9,418 bases of DNA from Candidatus Dormiibacterota bacterium (GTDB taxonomy: Bacteria; Chloroflexota; Dormibacteria; Dormibacterales; Dormibacteraceae). Made by a program: the position numbers and the translations under genes. Every line of letters starts with the position of its first letter. Position 1 is the first letter of the stretch. Shown one piece after another: positions 1 to 5,064 of this stretch. Below the pieces are notes generated by a model. That model did not search any database and was not told the DNA's origin. It saw only the letters and a program-made list of their open reading frames with translations. The DNA lies in assembly GCA_003151665.1 (NCBI GenBank), contig PLYD01000082.1:1-9418 (forward strand), in the 5' to 3' direction.

Positions 1-189
1 GCCGGCCGGTGGCGTCGGCGGCCACGTGGGGTGCGAGCCGAACATGTAGAAGTACACCGCAAACAGGCTCCCGAAGAACATCACCTCGGAGGCGAGGAAG
101 ATGTACATGCCCATCATCCCGGGCTTGATCGCCGGGTACTCGGGAACCGGCTCGTGGACCGGCTGGTGCTGCATCGTGGCCACAGCCAT
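1..189 (-). CDS. coxC: Cytochrome c oxidase subunit III, N-terminal part (runs off left edge)
   Basis: This is the first 63 codons of an integral membrane subunit of the aa3-type terminal oxidase, which binds and stabilises the catalytic subunit I. The sequence shows a short polar, Pro/His-rich N-terminus, then a first transmembrane helix at about residues 25-50 with the family pattern GMMGMYIFLASEVMFF. The Glu-containing helix is typical of subunit III (heme-copper oxidase III family). It then reads a Pro-rich loop (HPTWPPTPP) as the frame leaves the window. The ATG is complementary to 187-189 and overlaps by one base the TGA of the upstream zinc-ribbon gene (TGATG), so translation is probably coupled. 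The gene is divergent from coxB-coxA, which encode its partner subunits. The C-terminal two thirds lie outside the window. The family call is secure from the helix motif. Confidence 0.9.
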   Translation of the reverse strand, partial: MAVATMQHQPVHEPVPEYPAIKPGMMGMYIFLASEVMFFGSLFAVYFYMFGSHPTWPPTPPAG

Positions 190-680
190 CAGTGATGCAC
201 GTCCGCGCCAGCCTCAGCGCTGTCGCCTGGATACATCTTCACGTCCTCGACCAGCACCCACCCGGCGACTCCGTACAGGAAGATCACGCCCCCGATCACG
301 GCGAGAGTGATTCGCGTCGTCGAGGAAAACGGGATGGCCCCGAGCCCGAGGAACAAGATGCCCAGGCAGATGATGAAGGGCCAGTTGCTGTTCGGGAACA
401 GATGGATGCCGAGCTCGCGGGCGCGAGCCGCGAAGTCCACGGTGTTGTCGATGTGCTGGGGAATCTCGAGGTCAAACCTCGAGGCCGCCGCTCGTGCGGG
501 GTCGGCCGCGCGCCAGGCCAAAAAGGCGGCGGATGCAGCACGGCTGGAAGGCCACAGCTGGTAGCCGCAATTGCGGCAGAACTCGTCGAAGCGGGCCGTT
601 CTCAGTCCGCATCGCGGGCAGTCCACGGCAAGGCTTGGGTTCGACACATCGACATATCGAGACTTCTTCGCTGCCGTCAC
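189..680 (-). CDS. Zinc-ribbon protein with C-terminal cytochrome oxidase subunit IV-like membrane domain
   Basis: This is a 163-residue two-part protein. Residues 21-38 form a zinc ribbon with CPRCG (Cys21, Cys24) and CRNCG (Cys35, Cys38), spaced for one Zn ion. An Ala/Arg-rich linker follows. From about residue 92 the pattern HLFPNSNWPFI leads into two membrane helices (about 99-117 and 122-142) joined by a short turn, with a charged tail ending in two His. The H-L-P-x-x-S-x-W-P entry and the two-helix hairpin resemble the small subunit IV of actinobacterial and chloroflexal aa3 oxidases. The position directly upstream of, and overlapping, coxC supports that role. The zinc ribbon is not part of the usual small subunit. 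It may be an assembly or regulatory addition, which is inference. The start is GTG at 680 with no Shine-Dalgarno sequence, and a GATAGAAT box ends 12 nt upstream. Confidence 0.75.
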   Translation of the reverse strand: MTAAKKSRYVDVSNPSLAVDCPRCGLRTARFDEFCRNCGYQLWPSSRAASAAFLAWRAADPARAAASRFDLEIPQHIDNTVDFAARARELGIHLFPNSNWPFIICLGILFLGLGAIPFSSTTRITLAVIGGVIFLYGVAGWVLVEDVKMYPGDSAEAGADVHH

Positions 681-692
681 AGTCGATTTTGG

Positions 693-700
693 ATTCTATC
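693..700 (-). promoter_or_regulatory. Putative -10 box (GATAGAAT) for the zinc-ribbon/coxC arm
   Basis: Read on the minus strand, this is GATAGAAT, containing TAGAAT (five of six matches to TATAAT). It ends 12 nt before the GTG at 680, giving a predicted leader of only about 5 nt. The same eight bases occur before the lysR gene at 8305-8312, 14 nt from its ATG. No convincing -35 hexamer is visible at 16-19 bp spacing, so the call rests on the -10 alone. Confidence 0.45.
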
Positions 701-714
701 GGGTTTCCCTGCGG

Positions 715-740
715 CGGCCATCGCCCGTCAGCCATGGCCG
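715..740. promoter_or_regulatory. Inverted repeat CGGCCAT-N12-ATGGCCG between the divergent cox arms
   Basis: This is a perfect 7-bp-arm inverted repeat (715-721 and 734-740) with a 12-bp spacer. It lies between the two divergent start codons and overlaps the proposed coxB -35 at 738-743. The right arm also contains part of the 8-bp palindrome GCCATGGC (731-738). The geometry suits a dimeric regulator able to control both arms of the oxidase locus. No regulator is identified, and chance occurrence in GC-rich DNA is possible. Confidence 0.4.
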
Positions 741-773
741 ACAGCTACTTCGTGCTCAGATACACTTTGCGCC
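738..773 (+). promoter_or_regulatory. Putative coxB promoter, leaderless geometry
   Basis: CCGACA at 738-743 (four of six matches to TTGACA) is followed by a 17-bp spacer and TACACT at 761-766. The extended form is GATACACT. Seven bases then precede the GTG at 774, which would make the first transcribed base the first base of the start codon. No Shine-Dalgarno sequence is present in front of this GTG, consistent with a leaderless mRNA. The start site is inferred from spacing only. Confidence 0.5.
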
Positions 774-1553
774 GTGAAACCACGCGGCCGACTGCCGCTC
801 ACAATCCTCGGCCTTGTCGCCGGCGCTTTCCTTCTCAGTTCCTGCGAAGGATTGGGCGGCATCTCCCCGATCTTTCCGACCCCCGTCTCGCCGAACGGGC
901 AGGACATCTACAACCTCTATATCGCCATCTCCATCCCCGCGATCATCATTTTCATCGGCGTCGAGGCTGCCTTGCTGTGGGTGGTGCTTCGCTTCCGGCG
1001 CTCGAAGCAACCGGTGGGATATGTGCCGCCCCAGATCCACGGGCACAACGGGCTCGAGTTCACCTGGACCATCATCCCCTTGATCGTGGTCCTGGTTATC
1101 GCCGGCTACAGCTTCCTAACCCTGAACAAGGACTTCGTGCCGATCACCAACGAAGACATGAACATCAGTGTCACCGGCCACCAGTTCGGTTGGACCTATT
1201 CGTATCCGGAAGGCTTCACGGTCCACCAGGAGGGGACGCTGGCCGGCGACGTGACGCCTATGGAGGTGCCGATCCACAAGCTCGTCCGACTCAGTTTCGA
1301 GGGCACCGACGTCATCCACTCATGGTGGGTGCCTGCGATCTCGGGCAAGACAGATGCCGTCCCCGGGTACACCAACTACGCGTGGCTGAAGATCGACCAG
1401 GTCGGCGCGTGGCGTGGAGAATGCGCGGAGCTCTGCGGCGCCGGCCACAGCACCATGCAGATCATCGTGAAGGCGGTCAGTCAGCAGGACTACGACGCCT
1501 GGGTGCAGCAGCAGCTCGCAGCGGCCCCTGCCACTCCGTCACCAAGCCCATGA
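774..1553 (+). CDS. coxB: Cytochrome c oxidase subunit II (CuA subunit), lipoprotein form
   Basis: This 259-residue subunit accepts electrons from cytochrome c through the binuclear CuA centre and passes them to heme a in subunit I. Residues 6-24 form a lipoprotein signal with lipobox LSSC, so Cys24 should be the acylated N-terminus. Two membrane helices follow (about 45-72 and 97-117), then a periplasmic cupredoxin domain. The aromatic stretch QFGWTYSYPEGF (137-148) and every CuA ligand are present: His182, Cys217, Glu219 (backbone ligand, also a Mg-site residue), Cys221, His225 and Met228. There is no fused cytochrome c domain; the chain ends in a Pro/Ser/Ala tail. The GTG at 774 is chosen because it places the signal peptide at the N-terminus. 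The frame stays open upstream to 192, but that stretch is antisense to the zinc-ribbon gene. coxA follows after 27 nt. Confidence 0.96.
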   Translation: MKPRGRLPLTILGLVAGAFLLSSCEGLGGISPIFPTPVSPNGQDIYNLYIAISIPAIIIFIGVEAALLWVVLRFRRSKQPVGYVPPQIHGHNGLEFTWTIIPLIVVLVIAGYSFLTLNKDFVPITNEDMNISVTGHQFGWTYSYPEGFTVHQEGTLAGDVTPMEVPIHKLVRLSFEGTDVIHSWWVPAISGKTDAVPGYTNYAWLKIDQVGAWRGECAELCGAGHSTMQIIVKAVSQQDYDAWVQQQLAAAPATPSPSP

Positions 1554-1580
1554 GTCGCTCGGCGGTAGGATAAGGAATCG

Positions 1581-3266
1581 ATGGCGGCCACTCAAACCCT
1601 GCCCCGTCCCACCCTGCCCCGTCCCAAGCAGTACGACGACACCTTCTTCAAGCCGATCAGCATCTGGCTGACCACGACCGATCACAAGCTGATCGGGATC
1701 ATGTACATGGTCACCGGCATGTTCAGCTTCGTCCTGGCCGGGATTTTCGCGCTGATCATCAGGCTGCAACTTTCTCAACCCAACCTGTCAGTGGTCGACG
1801 CGGAGACCTACAATCAGCTCCTCTCCGCGCATGGCGTGACGATGATCTTCTTCTTCGTCACGATCTTCCTGACGGGGATCGCCAACTACCTGGTGCCGCT
1901 GATGATCGGCGCCCGCGACATGGCCTTCCCCCGCGTCAACCTTCTTGGCTTCTGGTTGGTCCCAGTCTCGATTCTGCTCTACTACGGGGGCTTTCTCTTC
2001 GGCAAGGGTGCGCTCGACGCCGGCTGGACGGGTTATGCGCCCCTGACCGAGAAGGCGTACCAGAACGGCAGCCTCGGAGTCGACTTCTGGGCGATGAGCA
2101 TCATCGTCTGGGCCATCTCCGGAATCATGGCCTCGACCAACTTCCTCACCACCATCGTCGCCCTGCGCGCGCCGGGCATGAAGCTCACGCGCATGCCGCT
2201 GTTCGTATGGGCACAATCGTCGACCTCGATCCTGCTGCTGATCGTCGGTGCTCCCCTTGCCGCAGCCATGATCCTTGTCGAGTGCGACCGCCAGCTCGGG
2301 ACGCAGTTTTTCACGACCCAGGGCCGCCCGGTGCTCTACCAGCACCTGTTCTGGTTCTTCGGGCACCCCGAGGTCTACATCATGATTCTGCCCGGCTTCG
2401 GCATGATCTCGGAGATCATCCCCGTCTTTGCGCGAAAGCCGATCTTCGGCTACATGTCGATGGTCGCTGCGCTCTTCGGCATCGTGTTCCTGTCGATGAC
2501 TGTGTGGGCGCACCACATGTTCACCGTCGGTATGAACACCTACGTCGAAACCTTCTTCATGATCATGACGATGCTCATCGCGGTGCCGACGGGGATCAAG
2601 TTCTTCAACTGGATCGCGACCGCCTGGTGGGGCTCGATTGAATTCACTGTGCCCATGAAGTTCGCGTGGGGGTTTCTCGCGACCTTCTTGATCGGGGGCA
2701 TCACCGGTGTCTATCTGGCATCAGTGCCTGTCGACACGCAGCTTCACCAGTCCTACTACGTAGTGGCACACCTCCACTACGTGCTGTTCGGAGGCAGCGT
2801 GTTCACGATCTTCGCTGGTGTCTACTACTGGTTCCCGAAGATCACAGGCCGCCTGCTCAGCAAGACGCTGGGCGAATGGAACTTCTGGACCCTGTTCATC
2901 GGATTCAACGGGACCTTCCTGATCATGCACACGCTGGGGCTGCAAGGCATGCCGCGGCGCATCGCCACCTACACCAACCCCGCCTGGGGCACCACCAACA
3001 TGATCATCACCGTCTCTTCGTTTCTGATCGCGTTCTCGGTTCTGCTTTTCCTCATCAACATCATCCGCAGCTGGCGTGGCGGCGAGATCGCGGGAGACGA
3101 CCCGTGGCAGGCCAACTCGCTCGAGTGGGCGACGACATCGCCACCACCGCCCTACAACTTCGAGAAGATTCCGCCGATTCACAGCTACATGCCGCTTCGC
3201 GACCTGCGCGAGGCGAGCGAGGCGAGCGGGCAGCCCCCAGTGCCGATACCGGCGCTGTCGAGCTAG
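1581..3266 (+). CDS. coxA: Cytochrome c oxidase subunit I, A1-type heme-copper oxidase
   Basis: This is the catalytic subunit (561 residues), which reduces O2 to water at the heme a3-CuB centre and pumps protons across the cytoplasmic membrane. About 12 helices are visible. The ligands are in place: His84 and His399 (heme a), His397 (heme a3), and His262, His311 and His312 (CuB), with Tyr266 for the His-Tyr crosslink in HPEVY. The D-channel entry Asp113 with Asn102 and Asn120, the gating Glu264, and the K-channel Lys340 (PTGIK) define an A1-type pump. At the Mg/Mn site near subunit II, the usual His-Asp pair reads His389-Gln390. The C-terminus with LEWATTSPPPPYNF is typical of actinobacterial-style CoxA. 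A clear Shine-Dalgarno (AAGGA, 1572-1576) sits 4 nt before the ATG. It lies in one operon with coxB and the following small gene. Confidence 0.98.
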   Translation: MAATQTLPRPTLPRPKQYDDTFFKPISIWLTTTDHKLIGIMYMVTGMFSFVLAGIFALIIRLQLSQPNLSVVDAETYNQLLSAHGVTMIFFFVTIFLTGIANYLVPLMIGARDMAFPRVNLLGFWLVPVSILLYYGGFLFGKGALDAGWTGYAPLTEKAYQNGSLGVDFWAMSIIVWAISGIMASTNFLTTIVALRAPGMKLTRMPLFVWAQSSTSILLLIVGAPLAAAMILVECDRQLGTQFFTTQGRPVLYQHLFWFFGHPEVYIMILPGFGMISEIIPVFARKPIFGYMSMVAALFGIVFLSMTVWAHHMFTVGMNTYVETFFMIMTMLIAVPTGIKFFNWIATAWWGSIEFTVPMKFAWGFLATFLIGGITGVYLASVPVDTQLHQSYYVVAHLHYVLFGGSVFTIFAGVYYWFPKITGRLLSKTLGEWNFWTLFIGFNGTFLIMHTLGLQGMPRRIATYTNPAWGTTNMIITVSSFLIAFSVLLFLINIIRSWRGGEIAGDDPWQANSLEWATTSPPPPYNFEKIPPIHSYMPLRDLREASEASGQPPVPIPALSS

Positions 3267-3270
3267 CGAC

Positions 3271-3450
3271 GTGATCTTCCTCAACGCCGGCGAATGGGTG
3301 CCCGCGTGGCTCTACATGAGCATCACCTTTCTGGTCGCATCGTTGGGGGTTGTCGGATTGGGATGGTGGGTGCTGCGCGGCGACGCCCGCAACCGGGCGG
3401 CAGACGCGCAGCTGGAGAACACTGAACCGGAAGCTCCCCCCAAGCACTAG
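3271..3450 (+). CDS. Small single-helix membrane protein after coxA (candidate oxidase accessory subunit)
   Basis: This 59-residue protein starts at a GTG 4 nt after the coxA stop. It has a short N-terminus, one hydrophobic segment at about residues 12-35 (ending GLGWWVL), then an Arg-rich junction (RGDARNR) and an acidic, Pro-rich tail. By the positive-inside rule the N-terminus would be outside and the tail in the cytoplasm. I do not recognise a family. Position and size fit the small one-helix subunits often found attached to heme-copper oxidases, but that role is inference from context. The frame is open well upstream of the GTG as an overlap with coxA. GTG 3271 is chosen because it avoids a long overlap and starts just before the membrane helix. 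No clear ribosome binding site is seen, so termination-reinitiation from coxA is likely. Confidence 0.6.
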   Translation: MIFLNAGEWVPAWLYMSITFLVASLGVVGLGWWVLRGDARNRAADAQLENTEPEAPPKH

Positions 3451-3517
3451 CACGCTGACGAAGCGGGGGCCAACAACTCCCATCTACTCTTAAGGCATTC
3501 CTAATCTCGTCGATCTG

Positions 3518-4681
3518 GTGATCGTTGCTGCGACGTTGATCGGCGTCGCCAACGGCTACCGCCGTGGGTTCTGGCTCTCGATGATGCAGTACCTCGGCCT
3601 GCTGGCCGGCGTGCTGCTCGGAGCGATTGCGGCGCAGCCGGTGCTGGACTACATCCACGTCACGAGCCCGGTCGCGCGTCCGCTCGGGGCCGTCCTCGTG
3701 CTGATCATCGGGGGCAGCCTCGGATCCAGCATCGGCTACGCGACAGGTGAGCCGATCCGAAAGCGCATCTTGCGCGGCGGGCGACATAGCATCAGTGACT
3801 CCTTGGGCGGCGCCGCGTTTTCGGCGTTGGCCGTGCTGGTGGTCATTTGGTTCCTGGGCCTGAGCTTCTCGCGTGGACCGAGCCAAGAGGTCGCGCAGCA
3901 AATCCAGCAATCGGTTGTGCTCCATCAGCTGGACACCATCGCGCCGCAGCGCCCGGCCTTTCTCGCACGCGTCGGGGACATCCTCGCCGGGGTTCAATTT
4001 CCAGCCGTCTTCGCGGGACTCGAGCCCACGCTGCCGGCGGCGCTTCCGATTCCGGCCCCCAGCGTTGTCGATACGCCCGGCGTGAACAATGCCGCCCAGT
4101 CGGTGTTCAAGGTGTCCAGCCTTGGTTGCGGTGGCCTTGTCACCGGCAGCGGATTCGCCATCGGGGACGGCTACGTGGTCACGAACGCCCACGTTGTTTC
4201 CGGCACGCATTCCCATAAGCTGCAAACGGCCGCCGGTGACGACCTGCCGGCCACCGTCGTTTACTTCGATCCCGCGCGCGACTTCGCCCTCCTCAGCGTG
4301 CCGGACCTCACGAGCCCGGGCCTGGGCTTCGCGCCCGCGTCGCGCGGCACCGGCGGGGCGGTGATCGGGTATCCCGGTGGCGGGCCTGAGCGGATCGAGC
4401 CTGCAATCGTCGACGGTGCCGTCGAAGCGGGGGGGCGGGACATCTACAGCAACAACACGGTCACACGCCAGGTCTATGTGATCCAGGGAAGGGTGCGGCC
4501 TGGCAACTCAGGCGGCCCGCTCGTCGATCTCCAGGGCAAGGTTCTCGGGATCGTGTTCGCGATCTCGGCCAGCGATCCCAATCAGGCGTATGCACTGACC
4601 GACGACGAGATCAGCTCCGACCTCAATGACGTGAACGGCCGTCACCCAGTGGACACGAGCCGGTACGCCTGCGCCGCTTAG
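3518..4681 (+). CDS. MarP-like membrane serine protease (CvpA-type membrane domain plus trypsin-like domain)
   Basis: The N-terminal part (to about residue 118) has four membrane helices of the CvpA/colicin V production type, including the YRRGFW loop. A linker of about 80 residues follows, then a chymotrypsin-fold protease. The triad is His225 (TNAHVV), Asp255 (DPARDFALL) and Ser331 (RPGNSGGP). Cys204 just before the fold and Cys385 near the C-terminus match the disulfide that holds mycobacterial MarP (Rv3671c) active. MarP is a periplasmic protease needed for acid and oxidative stress resistance. Similar stress-linked processing is inferred here. The coordinates use the first GTG, but that start removes the conserved Asp of the first helix. 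The in-frame ATT at 3497 would restore MPNLVDLVIV, which fits the family better. The upstream stop TAA at 3491 leaves no ATG or earlier GTG. Confidence 0.9.
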   Translation: MIVAATLIGVANGYRRGFWLSMMQYLGLLAGVLLGAIAAQPVLDYIHVTSPVARPLGAVLVLIIGGSLGSSIGYATGEPIRKRILRGGRHSISDSLGGAAFSALAVLVVIWFLGLSFSRGPSQEVAQQIQQSVVLHQLDTIAPQRPAFLARVGDILAGVQFPAVFAGLEPTLPAALPIPAPSVVDTPGVNNAAQSVFKVSSLGCGGLVTGSGFAIGDGYVVTNAHVVSGTHSHKLQTAAGDDLPATVVYFDPARDFALLSVPDLTSPGLGFAPASRGTGGAVIGYPGGGPERIEPAIVDGAVEAGGRDIYSNNTVTRQVYVIQGRVRPGNSGGPLVDLQGKVLGIVFAISASDPNQAYALTDDEISSDLNDVNGRHPVDTSRYACAA

Positions 4682-4700
4682 TCGGGCCTTCGGCCCGACT
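4680..4700 (+). terminator. Strong hairpin at the end of the protease gene
   Basis: AGTCGGGCC-TTC-GGCCCGACT makes a perfect 9-bp stem with a 3-nt loop, and the stop codon of the protease gene is part of the stem. Only two T residues follow, so it is not a textbook intrinsic terminator. It may still act as a pause/termination or 3'-end stabilising structure. Confidence 0.55.
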
Positions 4701-4704
4701 TATG

Positions 4705-4728
4705 AGAGAAGACCAGTCGGTCTCCTCT
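4705..4728. other. Second hairpin in the intergenic region
   Basis: AGAGAAGACC (4705-4714) pairs with GGTCTCCTCT (4719-4728) over nine of ten positions, with one A-C mismatch and a 4-nt loop. It begins 4 nt after the previous stem. There is no T tract, and the function is unknown. Confidence 0.4.
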
Positions 4729-4829
4729 GAGTGTCTGCGCTTCGCGCGCGCCTGCTCGTCATCCGGGATGGGATTAATTACGAATTAGCCTCCCTCCACG
4801 CGACGCCTTGAGTGGAGAGGACAAAGTCA

Positions 4830-4850
4830 TGGCCGGGGGGACCCCGGCCA
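4830..4850 (-). terminator. GC-rich hairpin downstream of the Trm112-like gene
   Basis: TGGCCGGGG (4830-4838) pairs perfectly with CCCCGGCCA (4842-4850) around a 3-nt loop. Read on the minus strand it lies 27 nt beyond the stop of the Trm112-like gene and is followed by TGACTTTGT, a weak T-containing tail. The stem is symmetrical and could stop transcription from either side. Confidence 0.4.
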
Positions 4851-4860
4851 GCCCTGCCAG

Positions 4861-4876
4861 GCGAGTGCTCGCTTTT
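4861..4876 (+). terminator. Short palindrome followed by TTTT
   Basis: GCGAGTGCTCGC (4861-4872) is nearly self-complementary (GCGAG/CTCGC). It is followed by TTTT, then the end of the minus-strand gene. On the plus strand this has the order of an intrinsic terminator that would protect the Trm112-like gene from antisense read-through. The very small loop lowers confidence. Confidence 0.35.
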
Positions 4877-5038
4877 CTACTCGGGTTTCGCTTCCTCGAT
4901 CAGCATCACGGGTATGCCATCGACGATCGGATACAGGACCTTGCACTGCGGGCAGCGCAGGTGGTCAGGCTCTTTGAGCTCCACTTTCGTGTGACATTTC
5001 GGGCAGGCGAGGACTTCGAGTAGTTCCTGAGAGATCAC
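4877..5038 (-). CDS. Trm112-family small zinc-binding protein
   Basis: This 53-residue protein starts MISQELLEVLACPKC and ends GIPVMLIEEAKPE. It matches the Trm112/YcaR (UPF0434) pattern: an N-terminal Leu-Leu helix before ACPKC, a second CPQC pair, then YPIVDGIPVML. Cys12 and Cys15 with Cys29 and Cys32 would bind one zinc ion. Eukaryotic and archaeal Trm112 activates several methyltransferases; the job of the bacterial stand-alone form is less clear. The gene is the full expected length. It starts at a GTG with no Shine-Dalgarno, and TACCAT ends 6 nt upstream, so the mRNA may be leaderless. It is divergent from the DUF5671 gene across 26 bp and converges on the protease gene. Plus-strand frames over this region are shadows. 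Confidence 0.92.
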   Translation of the reverse strand: MISQELLEVLACPKCHTKVELKEPDHLRCPQCKVLYPIVDGIPVMLIEEAKPE

Positions 5039-5064
5039 TTGCGCATGGTAGTACGGTTGGCGCC
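5039..5064. promoter_or_regulatory. 26-bp divergent intergenic region with back-to-back -10 boxes
   Basis: On the plus strand TACGGT (5052-5057) ends 7 nt before the ATG at 5065. On the minus strand TACCAT (complement of 5045-5050) ends 6 nt before the GTG at 5038. Both fit the TANNNT pattern with transcription starting at the start codon. The -35 regions would lie inside the opposite coding sequences; on the plus side CTGAGA (5027-5032) is a possible weak one. The two polymerases would exclude each other. All of this is inferred from spacing. Confidence 0.45.

Larger units (their letters stand above)
4702..4876. other. Non-coding, structure-rich spacer between convergent genes
   Basis: I find no credible protein gene here. 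The stretch contains, in order: the hairpin at 4705-4728; a GCGC-rich alternating run near 4738-4752; an AT-rich island with TAATT-ACG-AATTA (4775-4787) that stands out from the GC-rich surroundings; a 6-bp stem CTCCAC/GTGGAG (4794-4799 and 4812-4817); and the two stems at 4830-4850 and 4861-4872. It separates the 3' ends of the protease gene and the minus-strand Trm112-like gene. The simplest reading is bidirectional termination. A small RNA cannot be excluded. Confidence 0.5.

Noticed and set aside
192..773. Upstream extension of the coxB frame (open from 192)
   Set aside because: It is antisense to the zinc-ribbon gene, has no family similarity, and would bury the clear lipoprotein signal peptide that starts at GTG 774.
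1788..2516. Long minus-strand frame under coxA (and similar ones at 2721-3284 and 3323-4225)
   Set aside because: These are His/Asp/Arg-rich low-complexity translations typical of frames antisense to GC-rich membrane protein genes. No domain or start signal is seen.
3436..3470. CCCCC ... GGGGG pairing around the end of the 59-residue gene as a terminator
   Set aside because: The stem is only 5 bp with a loop of more than 20 nt and no T tract follows.
4808..5023. Plus-strand 71-codon frame
   Set aside because: It lies opposite the well-supported Trm112-like gene and its translation matches nothing, so it is a shadow frame.
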